In this document: in pieces, positions 30,920 to 41,890 of the stretch
How the letters are laid out: each line of letters opens with the position of its first letter
Position numbering within the stretch: position 1 is the stretch's first letter
Source of the DNA: Pseudocercospora fijiensis CIRAD86
Lineage: Eukaryota; Ascomycota; Dothideomycetes; Mycosphaerellales; Mycosphaerellaceae
DNA: 64,000 nucleotides
Direction of reading: 5' to 3'
Assembly (NCBI RefSeq): GCF_000340215.1
Contig: NW_006921533.1
Span: 2,902,273-2,966,272 of the forward strand
The notes under the pieces: generated by a model
What the model was told of the DNA's origin: nothing
The model's input: only the letters and a program-made list of their open reading frames with translations
The model's database searches: none
Translations under genes and position numbers: made by a program

Positions 30920-33109
30920 CTAATCTCCAAGCGGCATGCTTTCCACCGTGTCGACCATGGCCCGAAAATTGTCGGCATGCAGCTCTGCATACTTGACTCG
31001 TTCTTGCGCCCAGTCCTGATGCAGTCGAGATATCCGGTATTGTAGTGTCTGGAAGAATTGAATCTCATCGCGGACGCACTCTTTGATGAACACGCCGCGC
31101 GCATGCTGCTCAACTATGGATTGCTTGTCCTGCAGGGTTTTAGTAACTCGACAAAGAACAATCCAGCTTGTTTTGTCTTACCGCAGTGATCGCGTTGCCG
31201 ACCTTTTCAGCTTCGCCGGGCTTTGCCGCCTCCCCCTTTGCGTGAATGTTTTGCAGCTTTTGCTCGTTTTGCTGGATTCGCTTCTCCAGTTGCGGGATGT
31301 TATCTTTTGAATGCCGATCGCGACGATCGAACATATCACGCATGCTGACCAACGAATCTCTCACGGTCTTGAGGTCTTCCAGGAAGCCCTCATCCCAAGC
31401 CCGTGCTTCATCCTCGAGAAGAGCTTGAGTTGTAGCGATATGCTTGGCAGTGCCATTGATGCCCTCGTTCAGAAGAGGCACGTCGTTCTGATCCATCGCA
31501 TAAGTGTCGTTGGTGACTTCGGTCACGCGAACCAAGTTGAGGTTGAGACGGCCATGTTCGACAGCGATAGCCTCTTTCCGTTTGCAGAGCCTTTCCACTA
31601 GCGTACAGAGATAGATATAGAGCTCGGAACTCCTGCGTACACCGGAGCGAACGGTGTCAAAGGTATCAGAGAGATTTTGCGGCAGGCTATCCTCGAGAGT
31701 AGGGGGAAGAGCACGTCCGGCGAATTCTTCTTGTACACTGATAGTGGCCTGCTTTCTCCACACAGCGAGCTCCTATTTCAAGAATTAGCAATGATTTCTC
31801 TGATGGGAGAAAGACGTGCATCTACCGTTGGAACAGTCAGGAACATGATAACCAGTTGTTCCTCCCTCAGTACCGGATGACGGACGAGCGCGTTGGCGAA
31901 TCGCGCAAGCCCACGCCTTCTCTTCTCGATGAATGAGTTGTCGGCAGCGATGTGATTGCCGTTAATAGCTACACGCTTTGGCGGCAATAACGGGAGTTGA
32001 CGGAAAGGGTATCGTTTGTGTAGGCAGTCCAGCAGCCAGACAAAGTCACTGTATCTGCGGATGACCTTGCTGTTGCGCCTCACGGATGCGACTTCGTAAT
32101 TTCGATGTTGGAACATGAACATGCCTTCTTTCTCCTCAAGGACGTTGACAGTCACCAGTTCGTCTGGACCGCCTTTGCTGACTATTGGCCGAGGCTGCGG
32201 CTGACGACGTGGTTCACTCGGGCCGTTGCTATCCTCACCGAAGCCACTGCCGGCTGCACCGTCAGTGGCACTGCCAAAACCACCAGCAGTAGTAGCAGCA
32301 GCATAGGATGTCGCAGCACCCCAGCTGCCGCCACTACTGCTCACCGCTGTAGTTTGACCTTCGCCGTAGCCGCCGTCAATGTCGCCAGGCTCAGATGCAC
32401 CAGTCGTGAAGTTACTGGTCGTTCGCTGCCCAGCTCCAGAGCCATTGAGATGTTTATGACCTTTGTGCATTTCTGGACTTCCCCATGGATCGCTATCAAA
32501 TCCAGCACCAAACGATGGCTTTCGGACATCGCCTTTCGGTCCAGGCGAGGCTTGAGCGCCCGACTGGACGTCGGCCTGCGACGTAGCCGCTGTTTGGCTC
32601 ATAGTCTTGGGCTGTAGATTGGGTATGTTGGGCACTGGCAGCTTGGTCCTTCGTTCATCAACAGCGTCAAGACCAAGCTCTTCTCCCTCTTTCGCAAGCC
32701 CGATTAATGCCAAGAAGACGTTGAATTCGTTTCGCCCCAGCTGTTCGATGTCTCCGCCGCTCGAAACAATGCTCCAAATCTTGGACTGATCCGCCGAGCT
32801 GATGCCGCTGTCTCTCACTAATCGCTGGCAGTCGTCGCGCTTGACGCTACCTGCGGTTTGGAGTGTATCGAAGGTATCAATGTACAAGTCGGGCACGTCT
32901 GCGTCAGCAAGAAGCGACTTTACCAGATCTCCTCGACCGGCGCTCTTCTTGCTGGGCGTGAAAGCCCAGCCGGCGCTATCGTTGGGCGAGCTGTCGGCGA
33001 AGAGCGACGACGAGCCTGCCTTTGGCTTGCTCGGATTCGATGGTTCGTCGTCGAAAAGGTTGGAGGTCGAGCGTGCGGCAGGCGGATCGTCGTCGCCAAA
33101 AAGGCTCAT
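30920..33109 (-). CDS. MVP1: Sorting nexin MVP1 (PX-BAR)
   Basis: This endosomal sorting nexin takes part in retromer-independent recycling and vacuolar sorting. Exons 31826-33109, 31182-31772 and 30920-31129 are joined by 53- and 52-bp introns, both phase 0; the second has a TACTAA-type branch. The splices read FLTVPT|ELAVWRKQ and NAITA|DKQSIVEQHA, for 694 residues. An EH-like helical segment lies near residues 45-145 (VPDLYIDTFDTL, GRNEFNVFLALIGLA). A Gly/Ser-rich linker follows. The PX domain spans ~315-428, with RRYSDF as the PI3P-binding motif and LPPKR in the Pro-rich loop. The BAR-like helical region fills the rest. The ATG at 33109 matches the usual MSLFGDDD start. Confidence 0.93.
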
Positions 33110-33416
33110 GGCAGGCGGAGGGACAGATGCAATGCGAGGCAGAGATGGAGCTGCAGGGATTCTGGTCGCTTCGCTGCAGCAGTGTGTATCGCGTTCGGGC
33201 GACACTGCGACAGATGTTGGTTGGATGAGCTTGCCGCGTGTGATCGTCAGCACCCAGCGCCGTCTACCTTGTTCCGTTCGAGGCATCCCGTTCAAGGCAT
33301 CCCGGCAGACACAGGCAATGTCAGGCTTAGTAGGTAGCTAGCTCGCACGCTTTTTGTGTATCAATATTAGCACATCCGGACGGCGGTGGAAGAATGGACG
33401 GCAGCGTGCTCGAAGC
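33110..33416. promoter_or_regulatory. Divergent promoter region MVP1 / Zn2Cys6 factor
   Basis: A compact 307-bp interval must serve both genes. No individual site is recognised. Confidence 0.4.
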
Positions 33417-35579
33417 ATGGCGACTGTCGGCAATGGCCCCGTGTCAGGCACAGGCACAGGCACAGGCAGCGTCGCGCGGAAGAGAAAGAGGCCCAAGGTT
33501 CCTAGTGAGCAGCGGCAAAGGGCCAGCGTGGCGTGCTCCAGCTGTCGCCGGCTCAAGGAGAAATGCGATGGCCGTGTTCCGTGTGAGCGATGCCTCAAGT
33601 ACGGGCGACACTGCCAAAGTGCATCCTCCTCCGAAGCACGCTCGCAAGCCACTGCCACTGCGCACTCCAAGGACGCCGAAGGCGCGTCGCAGGAACGCAC
33701 CAGGCATCTGGAGTATATCGCCCGTCACTTTCTGGGCGACATTTCACTCTCCGACGAACGCTTGCGAAGGATCGTGTCCAACCTGCAGGCCGAGCAGACC
33801 GCTGCAGTCTCTCACAAGCGTGCCGACGACGACAGTGCGCCGGCGCCGGCGCTGGATGGCGAGAACTTCACCGTCATGAGTGTTGACTCCAACACCGCCC
33901 ACTATTCGGGAGAGTTCTCGCACTGGACCTTTTCCCAACGCCTGAAACAACAGGTTGATAAGCGCCTGCGAGAGGCCAGTCTGGATGTCCGAATGAGCGC
34001 TCCCGTCGAATACTGGCGCGCTCACCACCTCAGGTCAAAGAACTCCAGCATGAGAAATATCCTGCAGAGTCTGCCGCCCAACGACGTCGCCATTTTTCTC
34101 GCCCGCATCTATTTCCAGTATGCCCAGACGAACACGTTTTTCGTCGAAGAAGCTTGGGTCCTCCAGAGGCTGGAGGCCTTGTATATCCCACGAGCTGTGC
34201 TCTCTGCCGACGACTCGACTTGGATCTGTAGCACTTTGATGGTTCTGGCCGTGGGCAGCCAGTTTGCTCACATGCAGGATGCACCAACGACTAGCGTCAA
34301 TGCTGCCAGCTTTGAGTCGGCTGCAGACGCCGTAGGCATTTCCTTCTACCAGATGGCTGCAGAGCTCATACCTGACATCATTGCCGAGGCGTCGGTCAAC
34401 AGCGTCCAGGCTTTTCTGCTACTCGCACACTACACCCTGCCACTGGACACTTATGGACTGGCCTACACCTACTTGGGCCTTGCCCTGAAAATGGCCATCC
34501 AGAATGGCATGCATCGGAAGTATACTGGAAATGATTTAGATGTGATGACTGTAGAATTTCGCAATAGGCTCTGGTGGACAACCTATAGGCTTGAGAAGCG
34601 GATTGGAATCCTGCATGGTCGGCCTACATCCATCTCCTCGAGCGAGATTGACGCAGAGTATCCCTCCGACCGATCTGTCAGCCTGACCGCAGAAGCTTCA
34701 TCTAATAGGATCCTAGAAAATGCTTCCACAAAGCTGACAGATTGGCTCGGCGACATCGCATTCGTGATACACATGATCCGAAGGAGTCCAAATCGGCTGC
34801 GCCGCGCTTATCTAGAACGTCTGCTACAAGTCCGTCAGCAATATTTGGGCTGGTGGGCCAACCAATCTGCTTCGGTGGCAGGACCCACTCGTTCTGTCGC
34901 TCACTTGACCTTGTGTCATCATCTCAATCTGGTATTTCTGGGCCGCCCTTTCATGTTCAATGAGAAACGCACGACTACTAAATCCGCGTTGACAAGCAAG
35001 CAAGCTTCAGAGGAAAAATTCGCATCCCAGCTAGAGGGTTTAGCAAAAGATGCTGTGGAGTCTGCAGACCAAATCGTGGCCGTCTGTCAAGCACTCGATA
35101 CGAGCGTTGGTCTCGCTCGAGCAAGCTATATCGAGTTCAGCTCATGTCGCGCTGCGGTACTGGTTCTACTGGCTGCATGTCTGAATGAGTCGTCAAAGGA
35201 GCTCCGAGAGTCTCTTGCTCGAGGCATGGGTTGCATCAAAGCAATGTCGACCGCCAACCTGTCGACACGGTCGGAAGCGTCCATTCTAGCGGCAATCGAA
35301 GCCGCCATATCGCGCCTTGACAATCGCAGAAATTCGGACAAAAATTCGGACACCGACGAAACTCTTAGTACTTTCAGGACGTGGGCTGCTAAATTTCAAC
35401 CTACATCCGTTGAGCACATAGATCCAAACCTCGATCCAGCTGCCAATTTCCTGTCATCTGAGGCCGATGACAATTTCGATACCTTCGATTGGGATATGTT
35501 GGAGGGCGGGTCCATAGACTTCGGAGACCTGGCGCTTCATCATTTTGATGAAGCATTCAGCATTGCTACCGGGCCTTAA
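33417..35579 (+). CDS. Zn2Cys6 transcription factor with fungal-specific middle domain
   Basis: This is a nuclear regulator of 720 residues in one exon. The binuclear zinc cluster has cysteines at 40, 43, 50, 56, 59 and 66 (C-x2-C-x6-C-x5-C-x2-C-x6-C) after a basic RKRKRPK run. The fungal_trans domain runs from ~200 to ~500 (NDVAIFLARIYFQYAQTNTF, FLLLAHYTLPLDTYGLAYTY, NRLWWTTYRLEKRIGILHGR). The acidic C-terminus (DDNFDTFDWDMLEGG) looks like an activation domain. The frame extends upstream of the ATG at 33417 only through a TTG. It is followed, convergently, by an amino-acid permease and then by catabolic enzymes, so it may be their local regulator; that is inferred from position only. Confidence 0.9.
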   Translation: MATVGNGPVSGTGTGTGSVARKRKRPKVPSEQRQRASVACSSCRRLKEKCDGRVPCERCLKYGRHCQSASSSEARSQATATAHSKDAEGASQERTRHLEYIARHFLGDISLSDERLRRIVSNLQAEQTAAVSHKRADDDSAPAPALDGENFTVMSVDSNTAHYSGEFSHWTFSQRLKQQVDKRLREASLDVRMSAPVEYWRAHHLRSKNSSMRNILQSLPPNDVAIFLARIYFQYAQTNTFFVEEAWVLQRLEALYIPRAVLSADDSTWICSTLMVLAVGSQFAHMQDAPTTSVNAASFESAADAVGISFYQMAAELIPDIIAEASVNSVQAFLLLAHYTLPLDTYGLAYTYLGLALKMAIQNGMHRKYTGNDLDVMTVEFRNRLWWTTYRLEKRIGILHGRPTSISSSEIDAEYPSDRSVSLTAEASSNRILENASTKLTDWLGDIAFVIHMIRRSPNRLRRAYLERLLQVRQQYLGWWANQSASVAGPTRSVAHLTLCHHLNLVFLGRPFMFNEKRTTTKSALTSKQASEEKFASQLEGLAKDAVESADQIVAVCQALDTSVGLARASYIEFSSCRAAVLVLLAACLNESSKELRESLARGMGCIKAMSTANLSTRSEASILAAIEAAISRLDNRRNSDKNSDTDETLSTFRTWAAKFQPTSVEHIDPNLDPAANFLSSEADDNFDTFDWDMLEGGSIDFGDLALHHFDEAFSIATGP

Positions 35580-35747
35580 GAAGACAACGTCCATTTTCTC
35601 CCCGCTGAAAGGCCTGGTTGATGAAAGTATGCCAGCTGCCCAGCCTTTCAGCCGAAGATGAGATTAAGCATCTTTTGCTTGATATCCCAGCTCTGCTGCT
35701 TCACATTTCCATCTTGCGCGAGCATCTCTGCGCTGACTCTATCCTGC

Positions 35748-37579
35748 TCATCGAATACGAAAGCTGCAATCGACTTCGCCGGGCTTCACAAGCTTTGTTC
35801 CATACCAGAGCTGGCGGAAATTGGCATAAGTGTCTTGCAATTATATCGCGAGTCAAGGTGGTTCCAATGCTTACCTTGTACACAATGAGGTCGAAGAAGA
35901 AAAGTGGCGCACCAAGATAGTTGGCAAAGAAGGTCTTGACGCTTCCTTTCTCGCCGAAAGGAGCGACGCTGAGGTAGAACTCATACGCCAGGATAAAGAC
36001 GATGATAAGAATGCCAAGATACCTATGGACTTTCAGGGCATTGGACGACTTGTTCTCACTCGCAGCCACTCACTGGACATATGGAGCGAATGGCGCCTTG
36101 CTAGGCAATCCTCGATAGTCAATATGCTGTGCCCGCAGAGCAGCTCTGAAGAAGCAGTGTGTGATGAACAACGAGCCCCCTTGGAAGAATGCGGCGATTG
36201 CGACCTGCGAGTGCGAAAAGTCAGCAAAGTATCGCAGTGGCTGGCTTTCCCCTTACCAGGCTCGAGAACCAGGAGTACACAGTATACGCCGTGTCATTAC
36301 AATTGAGATAGCAGAGGCCACCGCCGATAGCCACGCTGATTGCTAGTGCGACCCGAGGACGTCCGGCCTTATCTTTTCTGCCAAATACGTGATGGATGAG
36401 CTTGATGTCTGACAGGGCAGTCAAACTCCGACTGGCAATGTAAACGCTCGTGATCCCACAGCTAATAACGCCGATGAAGACAAAAGCGTTCAATCCATGC
36501 GCTAGCCAGCCTTGCTTGGCTCTGCGCACTGCAATGACGAATGGTGAGCCGAGAGTTCCAGATGCACTCACAAGATCCGCGTCGTTGAAAGGCACGCACA
36601 TCCCGACAAGCCAGATATTGAGCACAAAGAAGCAGAACATTCGCCAGAAGATTGGCCATACAGTGGCTTTCACCGTTCTCCTGGGCTCCTTTGCCTCGCC
36701 TGCGATGATGGCGATATGCTCTCCTCCACCAAAAGAGAATCCGGCCTGCACAAACGCTTTGGCAATGCCTTTGATGCCGTTATTGAAAGCACCTGGATTT
36801 TTCCAGTATGTGAAAACGAGTGGCCCATTGGTAGCCGCAACGCCTCCGCTAGCCATGATAAACAAGAAGAAGATCATGACAATGATTGCAAGGATCTTCA
36901 CCCATGAAAACCAGTACTCGATATGGCCGTATATTCGCACTGGGAACATCTTGCCACAGCGAGGAATATGGTGATGTATGCAGCAAGTGGCACGGCGTTT
37001 GTCTCTGGCCAGAATTGCAGAACGGAAATTGCGGCCGTGATTTCAGCCGGAATAATCATAACCCATTCGAACCTGGTGTAAGAATTGATCGACCAGCAGC
37101 GCAGCGACTCGCAAGCAATATTCCTTACCAGAAGTTGATGCCACATGCGAAACCGAAAGCTGGGTCAACATATTCAGCTTCCTGCCGAATAAAGCCACCG
37201 TGTACGGGCCTGTATGCTGTCATCTCGCCAATCGACATGCACTGTAGCCATACGACAAAGGCTACAATGGTATACGCAACGGCGATGCCGCCTGGTCCAG
37301 CAAATTTCAGCGCAGTCCCGGTTCCAACCCACAGGCCTATTCCGATGCCTGTAATCCATGAGTTCTCACAGCATTCTTTCTCACGATGAGTGCTCACAAA
37401 CCGGCTCCGAAAGTCATCATCATTATCTGTCGTTTCGAAAGCCTCCTATAATACCCGGCATCATCCACGCCCGAGGTGACGATGGTTGTCTCGCCACGCT
37501 GGTAGGTGGGTGGTCTCTCAAGGTCGGCATCTTTGTCGCTCTGCGGTGCAAGCTGCTCTGCCCTCTTCTCGCTGTCCAT
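35748..37579 (-). pseudogene. Amino-acid permease (AAP/APC family), frameshifted
   Basis: Plasma-membrane amino-acid importers of this family have 12 helices. Six exons can be read: 37402-37579, 37129-37348, 36257-37072, 36074-36204, 35875-36022 and 35748-35810. Every splice is in phase (FGAG|IGIGLWVGTG, INFW|FEWVMII, WFSSL|VAIAAFF, APYVQ|YLGILII, IVYK|LWYGTKLV). Family signatures are FGAGIGIGLWVGTG, GEMTAYRPVHGGF and FSFGGGEHIAIIAGEAKEPR. Inside exon 3, between ITIFLAVA and MFPVRIYGHIEYW (near 36950-36965), the frame shifts by one base and a few expected residues are missing. Both sides are otherwise well conserved and introns are intact, so either this is a young pseudogene or the sequence has an error. 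It starts 434 bp from the divergent HAD gene. Confidence 0.85.
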
Positions 37580-38013
37580 GGCGTGCAGCTCGGTTTGTCA
37601 ACAATGTCGAAGATTGAACCATGCACGCAACTGCTGCATCGCGTCGCAAACAGCGAGACTTCATGGTTCTTATAACGTCTCCTTTCTCCACTGCCATGTT
37701 GATAGTCGTGATGAGACAGTGTCGCCGCATTTCATACCGATGTAATTGCAGACGAGATCGTCTACTGAAAAGGCTCGGCTACGCTATATGCGAGATCGGG
37801 CCACATTTCAACCGGCCCGGGGAAGCTGTAGCCAGGATAGCTTGGCCGTGGAAGCTGTTTTGGGTGAGGAGGCTGGATGGGCTTCCAACCTCAATGCAAG
37901 TGACTCAACTACAACAGTGACTCTTGGATACTCTACGCAGAAGTATAAGATTGATACTTGTCACAGCTGTCGCAAGACTTTAAGCCGAACTCCTGGCTTC
38001 TTCGTCACCCATC
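37580..38013. promoter_or_regulatory. Divergent promoter region permease / HAD dehalogenase
   Basis: A 434-bp interval between two start codons. At 37812-37820 it contains CCGGCCCGG, an everted pair of CGG triplets of the kind Zn2Cys6 dimers can bind. With a Zn2Cys6 gene 2.2 kb away this is suggestive, but the motif is short and could be chance. Confidence 0.35.
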
Positions 38014-38908
38014 ATGGCTTCGTCAGAAAAGAATGTTGTTTTCGACGTCGTAGGAACCCTAGTGGGATATGAGGTGCTCAATGAGGCGATCGACAAACGG
38101 ATGGGAGATCGCCTGCGTGCAGAAGGCATCAATCCAAGCTTCCTGGGTTATACATGGATCGAGGTTGCGGAACGAGAGTATACATACCTATCGATGAGCG
38201 GGAAATATGTCACGTTTGCGGGTTGTTTTGAACAACTCTTCTGGAGAATATTATTGTGAGTTTAGAGCTGGATGATGAAAATACGATTACTTATGAGGCG
38301 AACAGCAAAGCCGGGATTGCGAATGCTCGAGACTTTGCATCGGCGGAGGATGTGAACTATATCATGGAAGAGGGATACCTGAAACTCGAATTACGTCCTG
38401 GTGCTAGTGAGTGGATTACCTCCTGTCCCGTCGATAGATTGAGCCTCACTGACACGTAATTTAGAGGAATGCATACAGAAACTCCGCGATGCTGGCTTCA
38501 CTGTACGAGCATTCACGATGGGTGATCTGAAGAGGGTCAGCGCCTATTTCAAGAACGCAGGAGTCGAGCTCCCAGCAGAGCATCTCATGTCTTGCGATAC
38601 AGCTGCAGTTGGCAAACCGGATCCTGCAGCATACAAGCCTGTGCTCGAAGCTTTGAGCAAATCTGGAAGCCAACCACCGTGGTTTGCAGCAGCACATTGT
38701 GAGTTTCATTGCATAGATTGTGAAGACAAGAGACAGCTACTGACTCTTTACAGTATGGGATGCCAGTGCAGCCAAGAGGAGTGGCTTCAAGGGAGCCTAT
38801 TGTACCGTCTACGAAGGAGAAGAGTTGCCAGACCTGTTCGGCAAGATGGACGTCGTAGCCGATACTTTACCTGATATGGCCGACAAGATTATTGCTGCAT
38901 CTCAATAG
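38014..38908 (+). CDS. HAD-superfamily protein, haloacid dehalogenase type II-like
   Basis: The family hydrolyses 2-haloacids to hydroxyacids through an aspartyl ester. Four exons (38014-38255, 38306-38406, 38465-38698, 38754-38908), with 50-58-bp introns, give 243 residues in consistent phase. Motif I is VVFDVVGTLV with nucleophile D11. The residue two positions on is Val, not the Asp that phosphatases use, which favours the dehalogenase branch. Motif II region is RAFTMGDLKR, motif III is AAVGKPDPAAY with Lys, and motif IV is AAAHLWDASAAK with the conserved Asp. The Ser and Asn that precede this Asp in bacterial L-DEX are Ala and His here, so halide specificity is uncertain. It is divergent from the permease and in tandem with the FAD oxidoreductase. 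Confidence 0.87.
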
Positions 38909-39148
38909 GAAGACGTTTACAACTGCGCCTACGGCCATATATCACGTCTTCCATCAGCTTTCCTGCGTTATTCCACGTGAACGATATCCTACCGAATTGA
39001 GGCTAATCCACTGGCCGATAGGCCAAGAGTTGCGCCGGGCCGGGATTTGTTCGCTCTCGCCATTCGTGCCCTGCGCTTCAACATAAGCGTTGAGACTACA
39101 CAAACCTCCCCAACTCCATAGTCTTGATGAGGGACCTCAGCTTTCAAA

Positions 39149-40700
39149 ATGGCCCAATATCCTGTCCCGAACTCGACGCTCTCATTCTGGAGAACCGAGC
39201 TTCACGACTTCGACAATCACAGGACGACTGAGCAGCTTCCAGCCGAAGTCGACATTGTCATAATCGGAGCTGGATTTGCTGGAGCTTCGATAGCATATCA
39301 TCTGCTTGAGAAGAGTAAAGAATCAGGCAAAAATGTATCGATGGCCATTCTTGAAGCAAGAGAGGCATGTTCTGGTGCCACAGGACGAAATGGTGAGTTC
39401 AAGAACGTGATTGACGTTGACTGCAATGACTAATGCCATTCTCCAGGTGGCCACCTCAAACCAGATCCGTACTATCGGGCAGCAGGTGAGATTGCCAGAG
39501 CATAATTTCCTACATGTTCTTGTCTAACTAACATCATGTCACAGGTGCGCTTCGGAAATACGGCAGAGATGCTGCCGAAGAAGTATCTTCGTTCGAGCAA
39601 AGACATGTCAAAGCCATCAAAGAATTGGTCGAGAAGGAGAACATCGATTGTGATTTCGTCGTCACCCGAGCTACTGACGTATGTCTGTACGAGGACATTC
39701 GAAAAGAGCTCAAATCTGGTCTAGAGGCACTCACAGCAGCCAAGATATCGAGTGCAGCGGAAGTTCATTACAGTGATGGAAGAACAGCTGAAGGCGTAAG
39801 CGTTCGAAAATAATCAACGTTTCGTTGCTGCTGAGCTGATATGTCAAACAGATCTCCGGAGTCAAGGGCGCCAAAGGCTGTTTCACCTACACAGCAGGCC
39901 ACGTCTGGCCTTACAAGCTGGTTCTTTCCCTGCTTTCGAAGGTCGTATCCCGAGGTGTCAATCTTCAGACTCACACGCCTGTGAAGTCTGCAAGGTCAAT
40001 AAAAGACCAGCGGCGTCCCTGGTCAGTTGAAACAGATCGCGGGTCTGTCAAAGCGTCCAAAGTCATCTACGCAACTAATGCGTACACGTCAACCCTCCTA
40101 CCAGACTTCAAAAAGAAGATCATTCCTGTGCGCGGAATATGTAGCCGCATTGTACCAACCAAGACTCATGCACCATTCCTATCAAACAGCTATATCTTGC
40201 GCTTGAGTCCAATGGAATACGACTACCTCATCCCGCGTAGCGATGGGAGCATAGTCGTTGGCGGAGGGCGTAGGGATTTCTTCCGCGATCTGGACCAATG
40301 GTATGACAACATCGACGACTCCAAGCTGATCGAGCCCGCCAAGAACTACTTCGACGGGTACATGCAGAGACATTTCCGAGGTTGGGAGGATAGCGGCGCC
40401 TATACAGACAAGGTCTGGAGTGGAATCATGGGATATTCGAGCGATGGCTTTCCACATGTCGGCGAAGTTCCTGGAAAGCCGGGCGCATACGTCTGTGCTG
40501 GTTTCTCCGGACATGGCATGCCGCAGATCTTCTTGTCAGGTAAAGCGATTGCTGAAATGGTGCTTGATGATAAGAAGGCGGAGGAGGTGGATCTTCCTAG
40601 GTTGTACAGAGCATCCCAGGCCAGGCTGGATGCGAAGGGCGATGTAACGCTTGATGCATGGACAGCACTGTCTGGAAGTAGCGCACAGGCCAAGTTGTAG
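39149..40700 (+). CDS. FAD-dependent amine/amino-acid oxidoreductase (DAO family)
   Basis: Proteins of this family oxidise amines, N-methyl amino acids or D-amino acids. Four exons (39149-39392, 39447-39485, 39545-39795, 39852-40700) are separated by 54-59-bp introns, and all phases agree, giving 460 residues. Exon 2 is only 39 bp. The dinucleotide fold is IVIIGAGFAGASIAYHLLEK near residue 35. The FAD-contact GATGRN|GGHLKPD crosses the first splice. The C-terminal DAO signature is YSSDGFPHVGEVPGKPGAYV then GFSGHGMPQIFLSGKAIAEM. The second half has TAGHVWPYKLVLSLL and YDYLIPRSDGSIVVGGGRR. The substrate cannot be predicted. It is 240 bp downstream of the HAD gene on the same strand, and 84 bp from the convergent FrnE-like gene. 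Confidence 0.9.
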
Positions 40701-40784
40701 CCTAGGGAACTGACGGCCAGGACCTTGAGCAGCTGAAAATGTAATTTGCCATCAGTCATGCCAGTAATGTTCCTCTGTGCAATC

Positions 40785-41492
40785 TCAAGAAGCCGCGACC
40801 AAAGCCTCAAAGAACTCAGAAGTATCTGCTGCACCTTCCACGTCGACCCTTCTGCCATTGAAGTCGAAGGTAGGCACGGAAGTGACACCATTCTGTCTCG
40901 AACGAGCCGCCATTGCATCTACCTCTTCCGTCAGCTCTCCAGATTTTAGGAACGCCAAAACCTCATCCTTGTCTAGGCCAGCAGAAACGGCAGCCTTGGC
41001 CATGTCGTTGTGCGAAGTGATATCAGCATCATGCTCCATATGAGCAGAATAGATTTGCTCGAGCAATGCTTTCTGCGCACCGAGGCCTTTCGTGCGTCGG
41101 ACCTGCTGCAGAAGCCGATGGGAATCACGAGTATTGCCAACGCGATTGTTGAACTTGAACTGTATCACATTCTGTCGACCCACACGTTGCAGCCGTGTCC
41201 GAATGGCATTGACTCTCTCCTCGCCATTTTTGTCTGCGACTCTTTCCTCCCAGGGTATGCCCTCGGCCGGAGCGTCTGGGTTGAGGTAGTACGGGAGGTA
41301 TTCAAACACGAATTCTTTATTGCTGCCACCAGGATAGGTCTTTCGGTATAGCTCGATGGCTCGATCGAGGGATTTGTGTCCGATGTAGCACCACGGGCAA
41401 ATCTGAACTCGGTCAGCACTTTCTACTGTCTTTGGCATGCCGCCTTCGTTACTGACAGTGTCTGTGTAGACTGTGATATTGAAGACGCCCAT
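40785..41492 (-). CDS. DsbA-family (FrnE-like) thioredoxin-fold protein
   Basis: This resembles FrnE/2-hydroxychromene-2-carboxylate-isomerase-type DsbA proteins, which are thiol oxidoreductases or glutathione-dependent isomerases. The frame is open throughout, but residues 14-31 have no counterpart in the family. A GTCAGT donor and a TTCAG acceptor with CTGAC branch define a 54-bp intron (41403-41456). Removing it gives the expected YTDT|ICPWCYIGHKSL and 217 residues. The CPWC active site is at C14/C17. The cis-Pro segment is NGVTSVPTFDFNGR. Because the intron is a multiple of three without a stop, retention would insert 18 residues directly before the active site. Confidence 0.87.
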   Translation of the reverse strand: MGVFNITVYTDTVSNEGGMPKTVESADRVQICPWCYIGHKSLDRAIELYRKTYPGGSNKEFVFEYLPYYLNPDAPAEGIPWEERVADKNGEERVNAIRTRLQRVGRQNVIQFKFNNRVGNTRDSHRLLQQVRRTKGLGAQKALLEQIYSAHMEHDADITSHNDMAKAAVSAGLDKDEVLAFLKSGELTEEVDAMAARSRQNGVTSVPTFDFNGRRVDVEGAADTSEFFEALVAAS

Positions 41493-41890
41493 GTTTGACA
41501 GAAGTTTGAACCGTTTGTTAGTCGCCGATGCCTAAGCTATTGCTCTCGCTTTTGTAGTCAGTACAGTGACCGCCTGGAATCCATCGTGTCGTCGACGCGT
41601 CTTCAGCTCTATACTCCTGAAGCGGAGGCGGAATGTCTACTGGGTCCGCTCTGTACACGCAGCTCTCAGTTCACATAAGGTCGCTCAATCCTTCGAGTGG
41701 CATTCCCTGAGGGGTTTGGAGGTTTAAATGGGTTTAATTCGACTCCATACACTCGGCACGCGAAGAGCTCAGTAGCGGGCGCGACTATTCGTAAATCAGC
41801 TCCGGCTATTCATAAACTAGGAAGTGTTGTGGACCACTATCGCGTTCCAAGACTGGCAGCTTGCAATGTATTTGTTTTGATTACTAATGT
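41493..41890. other. FrnE-like upstream region and edge of the repeat island
   Basis: The first ~240 bp are ordinary GC-rich sequence and probably the FrnE-like promoter. From ~41740 the sequence becomes repeat-related: a 27-bp segment at 41790-41816 recurs inverted at 52167-52193. Confidence 0.5.
41790..41816 (+). repeat. 27-bp inverted repeat, left copy
   Basis: Identical to the reverse complement of 52167-52193, with further partial similarity just outside. It may mark the ends of a 10.4-kb composite element or two copies of a small transposon in opposite orientation. Confidence 0.75.
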
